Part shown: positions 36,760-48,628 of the stretch, piece by piece | Position numbering within the stretch: the first letter of the stretch is position 1 | Layout: each line of letters opens with the position of its first letter | Assembly: GCF_014839805.1 (NCBI RefSeq) | Contig: NC_051132.1 | Location: 4,402,001 to 4,466,000 of the forward strand | Reading direction: 5' to 3' | DNA: 64,000 nucleotides | From: Manduca sexta | Taxonomy: Eukaryota > Arthropoda > Insecta > Lepidoptera > Sphingidae | Made by a program: the position numbers and the translations under genes | The notes under the pieces: generated by a model | Seen by the model: only the letters and a program-made list of their open reading frames with translations | Told to the model about the DNA's origin: nothing | Database searches by the model: none

Positions 36760-39626
36760 TTGATAGCCCGAGATTGGGTTCATGGGATGGGTTGTGTGGT
36801 ATGTTGGAATGATTTGAAAATAACTTTGGGTGGGTTTGGTTAATATATACGAATGTTTGGGGTATTTTTAATGTTACGATTTTTTAAGTAGATTTTTCGA
36901 AAATTCTTTTTATTATGCAGTAAACAATATAAGTCTAGAGTTTATTTAAGTCGTAAGGAAATAATTAAATACACATTGAACATTGAAGTTGTTTTTTTCT
37001 TTTGAATGAATTATCTATAAACAATTTCATTGCATCAACTACATAAAAATAACATTTTCATTCTAAAAACAATGGATATTCCAACGGAATAAAACATGGC
37101 GGTCATTTAAAAGTTCATAACCAGCACAATAAACGATTACGAAATGGATACCGGCAACAAATCCCTATAAAATAAACAAAAAAAACGTTACGTTTAAAAC
37201 TATCGAAAACGGTAGACGCCATAGAGTTTTTATATACAACGAAAAAATTACATACATTATTATAACTTGATTTGTATGCATGCAATCAGCTGTAGTAATT
37301 ATTGTATTATTAATTTTAGTTTTTTTGGTAGCCGACAGCAGGTCATTACGGCTAGTTCTCGTACGTGTACGTTTTGCATAATTGTGGGGAATGAGGTTAC
37401 TATCAGGTAATTTGTTTTCGTGTTTACTTGATATAATATTTTCCAGTATATGCTTATTATAATGGATTTATGATAGGTAATAAGGTGGTTAATCATGGCC
37501 ATTTTAGTCTCAGTCTTTGTAGTCACTAGTCAGTCAGTGACTGACTACATTGAAGCTTATGGTGAGTAAATATAGTCAAAATATAGTATAAACCAATAAA
37601 ATGTGCTTGTTTCCATCGACAGGTACTAAAATTGTACTAGCTTGTTTTACTCTGAAAATAAAATAACCATGCAATTAAATTGTTAACGACGATGCCCAAA
37701 TAAAATAACTGCTTGGCCAAATTGTTACAAAACAGCACAGCATGATATGCAAATAAGACACATGTTTCTCAAACAACGGTTAATATAAGTTTATTTGTCT
37801 AAAGCAAAAACTAACATCAAAAACTAGACGTTGACGTTTACAGTCATCTGTTTTGACATAACGTCATCCGCTTGACACGTGGAGACACGAATGGTTACCA
37901 ACATAAAAATTAGATGAGTAGGGACACCATGCGATGTTTTTATGTTACCTGTTACATGTTTATTGTTTTTTTTTTGTTATAACTGAATGACTTTATTTTT
38001 TATAAGCTTTTATACACTTAAAAGTAAATACGAAATCTTACACATAAGTACGCATCCTGTTTTCTTATATCTAAGATTTTTTCAATAATGTATTTAAAAG
38101 GAGAAACCCAAGTTATGTTTTTATTTATTAACATGTTACTGGCTACTAGTTCCGAGTTATTATTTTAAGAATAATTCAGTAGCATGATAATTATCATTCC
38201 GGATGCAGGAGTGGTAATTATGTTTTTTATTCAACATATTTTAATGATGAATGGCAAATCTTTAATTTATCCTCCGTAATAATTTTCAATTAACTGATGT
38301 TATGTTTCGGTGGTATAATTATATGTTATTGATCTAGTTTTTAATAGTTTTTGTTTTTACTTTTTGCGTCTGCAATTATTGGTTTCGCAGAAGATTTGTT
38401 GCAACACAATTAGCAAGCATTAACTGCATTGGGATTTTATTCAAATGATCTAAAGTATTATCTATAAACACAAAAAACCTGAAGTTTTTATTTTTATTAA
38501 TTTACATTTTTATCCTTCTCACTGGCTCAAATTTGAAATGACGTATTTGAAAGACATGATTATTGAAATAATTGACTAGGGTTTATTTTTTTTAATTTAT
38601 CCTATCAAGACAATACACATGGGCACACCACAGCGGCATTATTAAAACACATCCACGAAGTATCGTTCTGGTTTAACGGGCGGTTTAGTGGCACGGCCGA
38701 TTTGTCCCATACGAGTGTATCGACTTAGTGACGGACAGACGTACTTTGTGATGCCGCCGCATAATGGCCCGTGACACTGGCTCTGTTTTTGCTTCTTAAT
38801 TAGGGATAAGTATCCGGTTAAGTGCTTTTATTTTTGCTGTGTATGTTAGATGTGAATATGTTACTATAATAATTACTAGCCATTGAAATCTATTACAGTC
38901 ATGGGTTCACGGAATTGGATATAGTTTTCCTTAAATTGACGTGTAAACGTTCATCGCAATATGTACTGCATGTTGTTAAAAATTAAAGTACAAAAGTCAA
39001 AGCTACGTGAGTACTACGTATGTGCTTCGGAAGGGAAATCCAGCCCGCGACCTTCGTGCTCAGTTCGTTCCACTCCCCGTGTATCGCTGCTTGAAGATAT
39101 TAAAGTTTGATATTAATTTTATCGTGCATAATTTGCGGTATAATCGACTTTGTTCTAGATGTTATAAACGGTGAATTATTAACTCATTAGTTACATGATG
39201 TATGCACATTTTAAACGCATTATTAAATCACTGCATATAGAGTGCGTACGATTTAGACAAACCCTCGTACACTCCTTTAAGAAAAGGAATATTATCGTGG
39301 ATTATAAGATTGTTTGTAGGCCTACAGTGAAAAAATAACTTGATAACTGCCAATTTGACAAGCGAATGAACAGCGGTTGAATCAAATCAATGATCAAGTG
39401 ATTCGGATGGCTGCGGTCGTTTCGCAGAATTAATGTCAAATATTGTTTGGAATCTTTTCTAAATTGAGTTTTTTGGTCGCCAACCCTGATTGAGTGGTCC
39501 AAGAATATTAACGTAAACGTGGTAATGCAGCTCTACACGATGCCACTAGTGGCCAAATCGAAAGAATTAGTTGAAAGGTTTTCGTGTTAATTATTATTGA
39601 GAAGTAATAACTAATAATAATATTAG

Positions 39627-39799
39627 CCCAGTATTATATCGACCCACTGCTGGGCACCTACCTCCTTAACTACTGAAAGAGATTAGATCTTAGACAAACA
39701 CGCTTGCTTAGTGCGGTTAGCAGACTTCATGTACCCTTAAAAATTCTTATATAGAGTTTCTTATTATGCGGGTTTCCTCGTGTTTTCATCTCAAGAACT
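39627..39799 (+). mobile_element. Degraded 'CCACTGCTGGGCAC' family repeat, copy 2
   Basis: Copy-2 counterpart of 9588-9760, nearly identical, so its insertion predates separation of the two copies. Confidence 0.65.
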
Positions 39800-40816
39800 A
39801 AAAGTGTATAACGTAAATAATATTATGTAATAATAAAAATGTTAGTTTACGTATTCAGTTCTCATAAAACGTTTAAGATTCCATAATAAAATATTGGTTC
39901 GGTAGATAAACTCCTCAGGGCTGCTTTTGATACGGTAAGACCTAGTGCGGAAAAATACGTACGTACAATACATGTGTGTCGAGTGTATTTTTTCATACAC
40001 TGACTTCATGCATTGAACTTTCGTACTCCGTGTGCAAAGATTTTGTTGCTCATCAACTTCATTGAAATCGCCTGGTTGATGTGATTTACGGTTTACTGTG
40101 ATCGTGTGTTACGCGCAAGTGGTATTCGAAGTGGTTTCGGTGATTTACGTTTTATTGTAACTGTACGTTATCATAAACGTCCAGCGTAGTGTGAATTTCG
40201 AATCTCTAAAGCGTATTTAACTAGTTTATTCGGCAGGTAAACTCTGCCGGTATCTGGCGCGTATTCAATGCAACAGTTATTTATAAATGAAAAATTACCA
40301 ACAATAAATTACATGTTTATTGAAATTATAAATCAAAAGTAATTCGTCCGTACCAAAGAGATTTTGATTGATGCTATGTGAATTTATTGGTATCGTACCT
40401 GGTTTTAGCTGAAGTAATCGATGTTCTGCTCACAATATTACGCTTACACTGAGCAGACAGAAGAAAATATTTGGCGTGTGCCTTCCGACGATCATATGTT
40501 TAATCCAAATATAAATATAGTGTTATTTCACCTAGTATTTTGACTGGGTATGAATAAATACTGCTCCACTAAACTGTTAACCTTAAAATAGCAAATAAAC
40601 TTTTTTAAAATATCTGAATCATAAGCAATCATGCGCTTTTTATAGATTTCTCTTTCGATGACTGTAAAATTGTTTTTCGACTGTATTAACTGTTTTAACT
40701 AAATAGTTATTTACAGGCATTAACGAGTATTTTGGTAGTGGGACTACTACATAAAAAGTACGATTTGAATACAATTATTAGACAAGGCCTCAGTTTTCAT
40801 TGTATAATTTATGTAA

Positions 40817-41084
40817 GTTTATAGACACACAAGCGTGCGCGCTTTTTATCTCCGAAGGGGTGAGGTGAAACTGGTGTATCCACTTTCCGCCATGTGTATT
40901 ACGTCCCATGTAATAGGAAGCCAGCCTATCGCCATATCGGGCTCAAATTCCAGACTCCGAGTTGATACTGAGTAGAAAACCCAATATCACATTGCCCGAC
41001 CAGGGAAACGAACCCGAGACATCAGCACTGCAGTCGTAACGTAGTACAACTACGCCACCGAGGCAGTTGGTCACCAGCACGCAG
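40817..41084 (-). mobile_element. tRNA-derived SINE, copy 2 (shared insertion)
   Basis: Same insertion as 10775-11039, with target-site duplications ATTTATGTAA at 40807-40816 and 41085-41094. Differs from copy 1 by a few small indels. Confidence 0.85.
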
Positions 41085-41201
41085 ATTTATGTAAATTAAT
41101 ATCGCATAGTTATAGGCTATATTCTCAAAGAAGAATATCGGATGCAGATAGCATGAATATCATCCGTCACTAGAATTTTTACAATAAGTACCAGACTTGC
41201 C

Positions 41202-41500
41202 TTAAGGCGATACCTCAAGGTCCATTTTCATACATTTTGTTTCGCTTTTAATCTGGGTAACTAAACAAGTATTGGCAAGTAAAGAATTTAAATTCACGTC
41301 TAGTCTAAATTTAATATGACGAAATTTTAAAGGCAGAAATATCCATGATTATTAATTATTTTTACATTTTTCTTTCAACTGCGAGAACTAATCACTAACT
41401 AGACGTGAATTTAAATTCTTTACTTGCCAATACTTGTTTAGTTACCCAGATTAAAGGCGAAACAAAATGTATGAAAATGGACCTTGAGGTATCGCCTTAA
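41202..41500. mobile_element. Complete MITE with 102-bp terminal inverted repeats
   Basis: Arms at 41202-41303 and 41399-41500 are inverted copies with a single mismatch over 102 bp, around a 95-bp centre. Both ends are TTAA, the target used by piggyBac-type transposases, so the outer TTAA pair may be the target-site duplication. Terminal sequence after TTAA is GGCGATACCTCAAGG. No ORF; mobilisation would depend on a transposase in trans. Assignment to piggyBac rests only on TTAA. Confidence 0.85.
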
Positions 41501-42638
41501 CTTTCGGTCTGAAATTGCCCGATGAACCATTCAATTCAGAAGTTTATTTGGTCAATAGATTACCAGTATAAAACGCTTTAACCTATCCATCACATGCTTT
41601 ATTACAGCACTAGACTACGTCACAACTGCTAAATTTAGATGTTTTTGTAAATCGTTGAAAATGTACCTAGGGGCGGTATTTTCGACATAAATTAACGTTC
41701 GTAATATCCTTACGATCTGATTTAATAATTCTGTTTTAATTTTAACGATGAATTTTAATATGGTCTTATTCTAGCGGGTAGTTTCTTCATTGACTATAAC
41801 AGTCAAAATTACTGTTACTTGGTTAGAAATAATGAAGTTTGTTGACAACTCGTATAGCTTATATGAAAGTTTTGCAATAATTGTTTTTGTTTGCTTTAAC
41901 TTTAGTTGTTACTTTTACTTTTATGAAGAAACTTTAGGACTTTAATTTTAATTTTTGTCGACACTAGCGGCCCAGTAACCACATTCTCACGGGAGGTTCA
42001 CACGCCGGCCAACATTCGGGTGCGCACGTCGCCTTACGGTTTTATGGCCCGTTGGACGCGAGGTTTATGAAAAAAATAGTATTGAAATTACCATCTCGAT
42101 TTTCATTTTGTATATAGCAGCCGGCGAAACTATGGGAAATGTTTTGACCGCGGCGTCCAAAGGAGGGTAATGATTTATTGACAGTTTTTTGTCCCTACCA
42201 CGAGCTATAATGTCAAGTAAATGAGAAACATGAAAAATATTTCATTTCAATACTCTTATTGATAAGATTATGTTACTTTGAGCTAAAAAATCACAGTTTC
42301 TGATGATAGGCTTTGTAATTACATTATTAAAAATTTAAAAATCACAAAGCTGAAGAAATATTTTTTTATTACACGTAAACAAAGACTAATTTTTGATAAA
42401 TAGATTCGAATTAATTCGTTATAAATATTTTCGTCTGATGATAAGTTTTAGTTAATGAATCCCCAAATGAAATTAATTCAACGACTGCACATGCGTACCC
42501 CGTCAGCCTACGCCAGAAACGCTGCGTCTCATTACAAGCAATTAGTATGGCATAAATTACACGACATTGTTTGACATAAGCGCTGGTGTTGTAATTACCG
42601 TCATCAACAATACTTGCATGTTTTAATGTAATTACGGT

Positions 42639-42857
42639 AATGACTATAGATTAGTATGACACTTTTCGTATTTGAAATTGATTCAAAATACAAAGAAATT
42701 TGTATGCAATGTTAAACTACTATGGTAATAGAAATGTTTAAGTCATTACCATATTCTTATTTATTAAAAACTGATGCGTTTTTCTTTGCAATGATCTCAA
42801 TAATACCTAGGTATGGTTTGCGTAAGTATATAATCCAAACATATATTAATTGGCAAA
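42639..42857. other. 219-bp segment present only in copy 2
   Basis: Copy 1 runs directly from ATTACGGT to CAAATAACG at 12378/12379, whereas copy 2 has 219 extra bases between these points. The segment contains GGTAATGACT at 42637-42646 and its reverse complement AGTCATTACC at 42741-42750. I see no target-site duplication and no known element, so it could be an insertion in copy 2 or a deletion in copy 1. Confidence 0.7.
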
Positions 42858-42927
42858 CAAATAACGAGCCCACGTTCACCTTCTCCTAATAAAGCTGTTT
42901 GTAACATTTACTATTGTATATAATTTA

Positions 42928-43188
42928 CATTTGACTGCCTCGGTGGCGTAGTTGTATTGCATGTCCGGTACAATAGCGCTCTGAGGTCCTGGGTTCGAAT
43001 CCCGGGTCGGGCAAAGTGATATTTGGGTTTTTCTGCTCAGTATCAGCCCGGAGTCTGGAATTTGTGCCCGATATGGCGATAGGCTCGCCCCCTATCACAT
43101 CATGGGACGGAACATACTTGGCGAAAAGTGGGTGCCCTAGTTGCGCCTCTGCATACCCCTTCGGGGATAAATGCGTGATGTTATGTAT
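42928..43188 (+). mobile_element. tRNA-derived SINE present only in copy 2
   Basis: Plus-strand member of the same SINE family. The A box TGGCGTAGTTG is at 42944-42954 and the B box GGTTCGAATCC, a perfect consensus, at 42992-43002. The body includes CCCGATATGGCGATAGGC and ACCCCTTCGGGGATAAA, and the 3' end is a short TTATGTAT-like tail. It is flanked by a 12-bp direct repeat GTATATAATTTA at 42916-42927 and 43189-43200. Copy 1 has this 12-mer once, at the empty site (about 12438-12449). This is therefore an insertion that occurred after the two copies separated. Confidence 0.92.
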
Positions 43189-43632
43189 GTATATAATTTA
43201 TTATCTCAATATATTACAGTATACCAAGTATGCATCATCATTTCATAAAATTGGTACATATTGTAACAAGTATACTCAAACAGACCGTCTCATTAAGTAA
43301 TATAATTACGTTGATGTATGCTTTGTAAATGTAATATCAATAATATTTATTTAATTTCTTATGTTGAATCTCCTTAATCAGTGCAGTCATTAGCGGCAAC
43401 ATCAAAACTGGCGCCAAAATATTGCCCAAACAAAAATTATCCATATCCACGGGTATAAATCAAAGGCGCTTCACTAATAACTATTGAATTCCTTCAAGCT
43501 ATACTAGCAAGGGCTGCCATGCATTCGGGTACACAAATTCCGGTTCATAGATATGTCCCTGTAAGTCAGCCGGTTGTTCCGGTTTAAGTAATAAACTATA
43601 TGCAGAATTACTGCTGAATGGTGCTATTGTTA

Positions 43633-45703
43633 CGTTTAATTTATTACTGAATCCATTTGTTAGTCGCTCATATACATAGAGATAAAATATAACTGATTGG
43701 AATGACTAAAAACTTTGGTATCTGATAGGACACTCCATTTTAATTTGCACGTGATTAGAAGAGTTTTGTCGATCTATCAAGAGGAGTTATGAAAGTTGTG
43801 AAATCGGAGCGGATTTGTTAGTTTTCCGAGGATACTGAAATGTAAGCGCAAGCAAAGCCGTTGTTTCACGCAGTTTTTCCGTGGAGCATTGATATCATCT
43901 TGACAGTCATCCCGATTATAGTATAAACAAATTACTACATGTGTAATGAGATTTAATATTTTCTTCAAATTCCTCTTAATCTGTATCTAACAAAATATCC
44001 CGATGTGCCTTGAAGCAGCCCTACTGGTTCTGAAAAAACGGTATGCGACAAAAAGGCGGGCGGTTAGAAAAACGTTGCACGCGTGGAGTACCACTGTTAG
44101 CTCACAGCCCGTGACAGAGTAACGACCGATGTTTATCGGAACGCATTCCGCGTAGTTACATTGAAAAAGTTTTTAACTTTAGAGGAATCTTTTGTTTCGT
44201 AGTGGCTAGATACTAAACTAGAATCAAGTAAAATTGTCCATTACTGGTGATGTTACATTTTATCACATTTAAAAGCTTAAATTAACGTTGCTGGACTACA
44301 GAATCGCTTTGACAAATGCTACCCCTACACCTGAATATTCAAATACTATAAATTATTTTACATTGTCTATTTATAAGTGACCAATGGCACTTAACCATAA
44401 TTAATGTAAAATCACATAAATTGCACACACTATTCATTTCAAACAAATTATTGGCAGTAAATAACCCACGTCTTGGCTGGTAGGTATTGCCATAAAATTA
44501 TTCAATATGGTAACAAGATTCTATTGAGAAGGATTAAATGTCTTGTATACAACACCTAACACAACGTATTAGGTTTATATTAATGACTTATACCCAGTGA
44601 TTGTAATATTTTAACACTATATAAGTATTTAGACAGGTACAAATTAGGTGAGACCAATGATTCACTTTTTACAAAATTACATCCTTTAAACGCTATGTAA
44701 ATATATTTCTAAATTTATGTCTGTTCCATCTAATTATAACCTGGACATCTTATGATTAGATGGCAGGATTTTTTTTATGTTACAAATGTGATTCTAGGAC
44801 ATTTTTTTAAGAACTCATGCGTGTAATGAAATTTAAATAAACTACTAATACTATTAAAATATAATAGTAGCCATCGTAATCGTTCTTAGGTTAGTAATCA
44901 AATTGCTGGCAGACTTCATTTTTCTATTACATTTTTTTATAATAATATACAATTAAGACATTCTACCATGTGGAATACTAGTTAGCAATATTATTAAATT
45001 GAAAAAAAAATTAAATTACCCTGTCTTATAGCTATACCATAGCTTGTCATATAGCTTTATATTATTAAAAGTGTGTGTTGTATGAATGATATGTTCAAGT
45101 TTCTCATTAAATGCCGCACTTGAAACGGACGTGATTCCTGTAATTTACTTACTAAATACGTCTCTGCTGCAAACAAAATATGTACATATTTATATACGTC
45201 ATGATATTGTGTGTATGATACGAAGATATTAATCTTTATGCTAAAATTGTGCGTGTATTTAAGGTTGCACAATGGCTACACCGTAATTACTCAGTAAAGT
45301 CGAGGAATAAATTGAATTTTAAATTATTTCTCAGAAAACTCTGATTTAAATATTTTCTCGTGTTTCTATACTACTAAACGACCCTTTTTGTATATTTGAT
45401 GTATTTGTTTCTCGAATAATACTGGCATGCAATTTTACAATAAAATAAAAAATCTTTAACTTTGCAAACTCACGGATTATGCTATGAACTTCCATTATCT
45501 ATAACTATAAATAATAAATAAGGTATTAGAATTGGCTATATATAGTAAATTCATTCTTGAATATCTTGATATCCTCTTTGAATGTTTTTAATATGTGCCC
45601 TTTTTCTTTCAATATTTTGTGTCCAGTCTTGTGTCCAGTGGTCGACATACTCATGTTAAATTAATTATCGCCGACAATCGAATGTCACCTGTTTAGAGAG
45701 GAC
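43633..45703. other. Unique AT-rich DNA after copy-2 breakpoint; no gene
   Basis: Unrelated by eye to 12881 onward. No conserved open frame or known repeat identified. Confidence 0.45.
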
Positions 45704-45867
45704 CAGGGCCCTTATTCTGTATGATAGTGTAAACGCGTAACGCGGCCGTGTCATGTTTAGGACTACAGAAATTTCTCTTACAGAATACCATTCCACGCAC
45801 ATTTCTCGAAGATAACATGACACGGCCGCGTTACGCGGCTACACTATCATACAGAATAAGGGCCCTG
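45704..45867. mobile_element. Inverted-repeat element with 54-bp arms (MITE-like)
   Basis: Arms 45704-45757 and 45814-45867 are reverse complements with two adjacent mismatches (AA against GC in the GTGTAAACGCG region), around a 56-bp centre. Termini read CAGGGCCCTTATTCTGTATG. GC content of the arms (GCGTAACGCGGCCGTGTCATG) is far above the surroundings. Immediate flanks (GAGAGGAC and TTAGTACT) show no target-site duplication. Superfamily not assigned; CAGGG ends are compatible with hAT-type elements, but that is weak. Confidence 0.8.
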
Positions 45868-48157
45868 TTAGTACTCGCGGTGCTATGGTTAAAATCCTAC
45901 TTAACTACTAGTAAGAGCCGCGTTTACTTTGAACTCGTAGCGACGTGATAACTTTTTTTAATACCTCTTCAGTCGCAAGTAGTCAAAACAAACCATTTGA
46001 ATGCCCTTGAGCACGCCACTTGAGTTTATTGCCTCCTTTTATTTTACGATATATTTATTGCTTTTTTGTGCACATAAAATGTGTATGCGCGTATAGAACT
46101 GTGTCTATGGATGAGAGTGTTTTTTTCGCGTGCATCGTTAACGGTAATCCGATAAGGGATTTCCAGGAATATTTTAGAATAACACGTATGGTTTTCATAA
46201 AGAAAGGTATGTTTATCATACGCAAAGGTCCATACAAATGAAGCTGTGGACCAAGCACTAAGAGGAAAACAAAAATAAATCAATAAATACAAGATATAAT
46301 TGTTTTTCACACGTCGCTTACTAATAAAAACCAATCACAAATATTTTGAACGTCCCCTAAAGGTGAATAACCAAATGCACCATGGCCATACAGTAACAAG
46401 TTTTTCATCTGCTTTAAAAATGTACGGATTTAATACATACTGATGATTTATTTTGCTTTTATTATATAGTACCTTGGAATGTATCTCTTGCTGTTTGCAC
46501 TTCGACTTAGAGGACGTCTTATAATATGATAGACCTGTGAAGTCTATTATAATGGTTCAGAACACAAGGAATTGACTAGTCTTAGTGTCGAATACAAAAA
46601 TATAAACCTCAATATGTAGTTACATTTTCTTATAAGTCATTATATGTTTGAAGTCTATAATTAAAGCCAATTCGTATTCTATCTTTCCGATTCCCGATTA
46701 AAAGGAAAATAATCAAAACAGTGTTATGTGCAATAATAAAGCCGTTATTACAAACAATCATACGAAACTACGATTAACTATAAGTTAAGAAATAAATATA
46801 CCTCATAAACAAACATTAGAAATCAACCTTAAAACGTAAATTGACTACAAACAGTATTCTACGCAATTATGAGTATTTTTATAACCTCAGTTTTAACATT
46901 TAAAAGAATGATTATTATTTATGTAATACAATTATTTTCAAACCATTATTGTTTACGATACACGACACTTATTAACATAATTAGTTATTACTGTTTTTCC
47001 ACGTTTTCCCCATTATAAAAAATATATTTTGTTTTGGTTCTACAATAATCAATATGAAGACCTATTATTATTACGAAATTAAATAAACGATACATGCAAC
47101 TTACGGTTCCAATACGTTACGGACGGTAGATAAAATGAAATAAAGAAAATATTTAAAGTATTGGCACACTTTGAGGTGTTGTACCTACTCCAAAGTATGT
47201 GTGGGGTAGGTACCGAATATTTTGTACCCGACTGGATAAGACGTCCGTACTGATGGTTCACGCATTATATTGATTTTTTTCAGCGGGTCACGTTCCAGAG
47301 ATAACCAGAGTACACTCTTTATTCATCTAGTGTTTCTCAAGATTCTATCTTATTTTGACTTCTTTGTATCAGGTCGTGTTGCCATATTGAGGTGATTATG
47401 AAAAACCTTTAATTACAAATATTAATTTAAGAAGTAGATATTAATGACCTAAAGCATAATTGTTACAAAAAAAAAAAAATTATTGGGAATAACTATATTT
47501 TTTTTATGGATAGCATAGCTGCAGCTAACTAGTTATATAGCAATACTGCGACCTACAGTACAGATATTTGACAATATATGAAAAAATTTCATCTGCACAT
47601 GGGCAAACTTTTAAATGTCAAACGAAGATCAGCTGTACAACTGAGCCTGCTACAAGCACTTAAGGCACGGGGAAAATAACAGAGGACGATAAGTGGCGCC
47701 AGCTAGCCAGACACACGTCAGATATGCAGTCGTACTTCCTATCTTGGTAGTAGAGTATTGGCACATATTAAGGTTAGAAAGTTGAAATTCGAATTTCAAT
47801 TTTGTGTATTCTATACTTAATGAAAATTATTTTTTGTTTTGTCTATTTGTAATAAAAAAAAGTTTGAAAATAATTTACACTCACAAAATGAAAATGTTAT
47901 CAAATCAATCGTGTGCTTAATTTGGCATTTATTTCTTCGGCTATTCATGTATTTGATAGCACTGAAAATTAATTACTTCAAAAGAAGTTGCCAACTGTTT
48001 GATGTCACTTCGATTGCTACATTCATAAGTCTGATATAGTGTCGTAGAAATTTCCTTACCTTTGTTGGTTGATCAGAATACGTCGCCTTAGTTGCATTTT
48101 ACTTTACATTGCTTTATAATATGACAGAAAAGTAAATACGTTGATTACTTTTCTATA
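45868..48157. other. AT-rich DNA; no gene
   Basis: Short open frames only, several overlapping on opposite strands (46020-46334). A 13-bp A run lies near 47467. No known repeat recognised. Confidence 0.45.
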
Positions 48158-48628
48158 TTAGTCTATTTTGCAATGTCTACACATAAGTAGGGCTAGGTAT
48201 ATATTTATAACATTATACCTATTTACCACTTCGTGAGGTCTGTTTGAATAAACATGTTTAGGGATAACGGTCAATTTTACCGCTACTGGGAATGCGCGGC
48301 CAGAGGCTAAAGCAAACATTAGTTTCTGATTCCAGTACTTGTGGTAGTAGTCCTCTAGGGCCTGATTGGTACGTCGATAATTTCGCTCTAAATAGATGTA
48401 TTGAGTTAAACCGAGTCTAATAGCGTAATCTAATGGTCGTCTTAGACATGTTACTGCATTTCCTATAGAGCGAACTAGAAATACCTCTGTATTATTTTCT
48501 TCAGTAACATAACACTTATTGTCTATATAACAAGGTTTATAATTGAGAAGGAAACAAGCTATTAGGTAGCAGAAAACATGCGTGAACCGTGTTGCACAAA
48601 TAGTAGTAACTTGAAATAATTTAGTCAA
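48158..48628 (-). CDS. Unidentified 156-codon open frame
   Basis: The longest N-free open frame in the window after ATG, from 48628 down to a stop at 48158. The first ~35 residues include a hydrophobic run (HVFCYLIACFLLNY) that could pass as a signal peptide or membrane segment. The middle is basic and polar with a fairly protein-like composition (LRRPLDYAIRLGLTQYIYLE, then YYHKYWNQKLMFALASGRAF). I do not recognise any family. No splice or promoter context stands out, and it lies in DNA that is probably intronic to or upstream of ladybird on the same strand. It may be chance, a decayed transposon ORF, or a nested small gene. Confidence 0.2.
   Translation of the reverse strand: MTKLFQVTTICATRFTHVFCYLIACFLLNYKPCYIDNKCYVTEENNTEVFLVRSIGNAVTCLRRPLDYAIRLGLTQYIYLERNYRRTNQALEDYYHKYWNQKLMFALASGRAFPVAVKLTVIPKHVYSNRPHEVVNRYNVINIYLALLMCRHCKID

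Larger units (their letters stand above)
30038..43632. repeat. Duplicated segment, copy 2 (carries frameshifted ladybird exon)
   Basis: Second copy of 1-12880. It is longer because it holds a complete TTAA-flanked MITE (41202-41500), an extra 219-bp segment (42639-42857) and an extra SINE with target-site duplication (42928-43188). The ladybird exon here carries several frame-breaking indels. Similarity to copy 1 ends at 43632, after which the two flanks are unrelated by eye. The 1337 bases between the N gap and 30038 have no counterpart visible in the window, because copy 1 begins at base 1. Confidence 0.95.

Noticed and set aside
42944..43010. tRNA gene suggested by good A and B boxes
   Set aside because: It is the head of a 261-bp SINE with a unique body and target-site duplication, not a free-standing tRNA gene.
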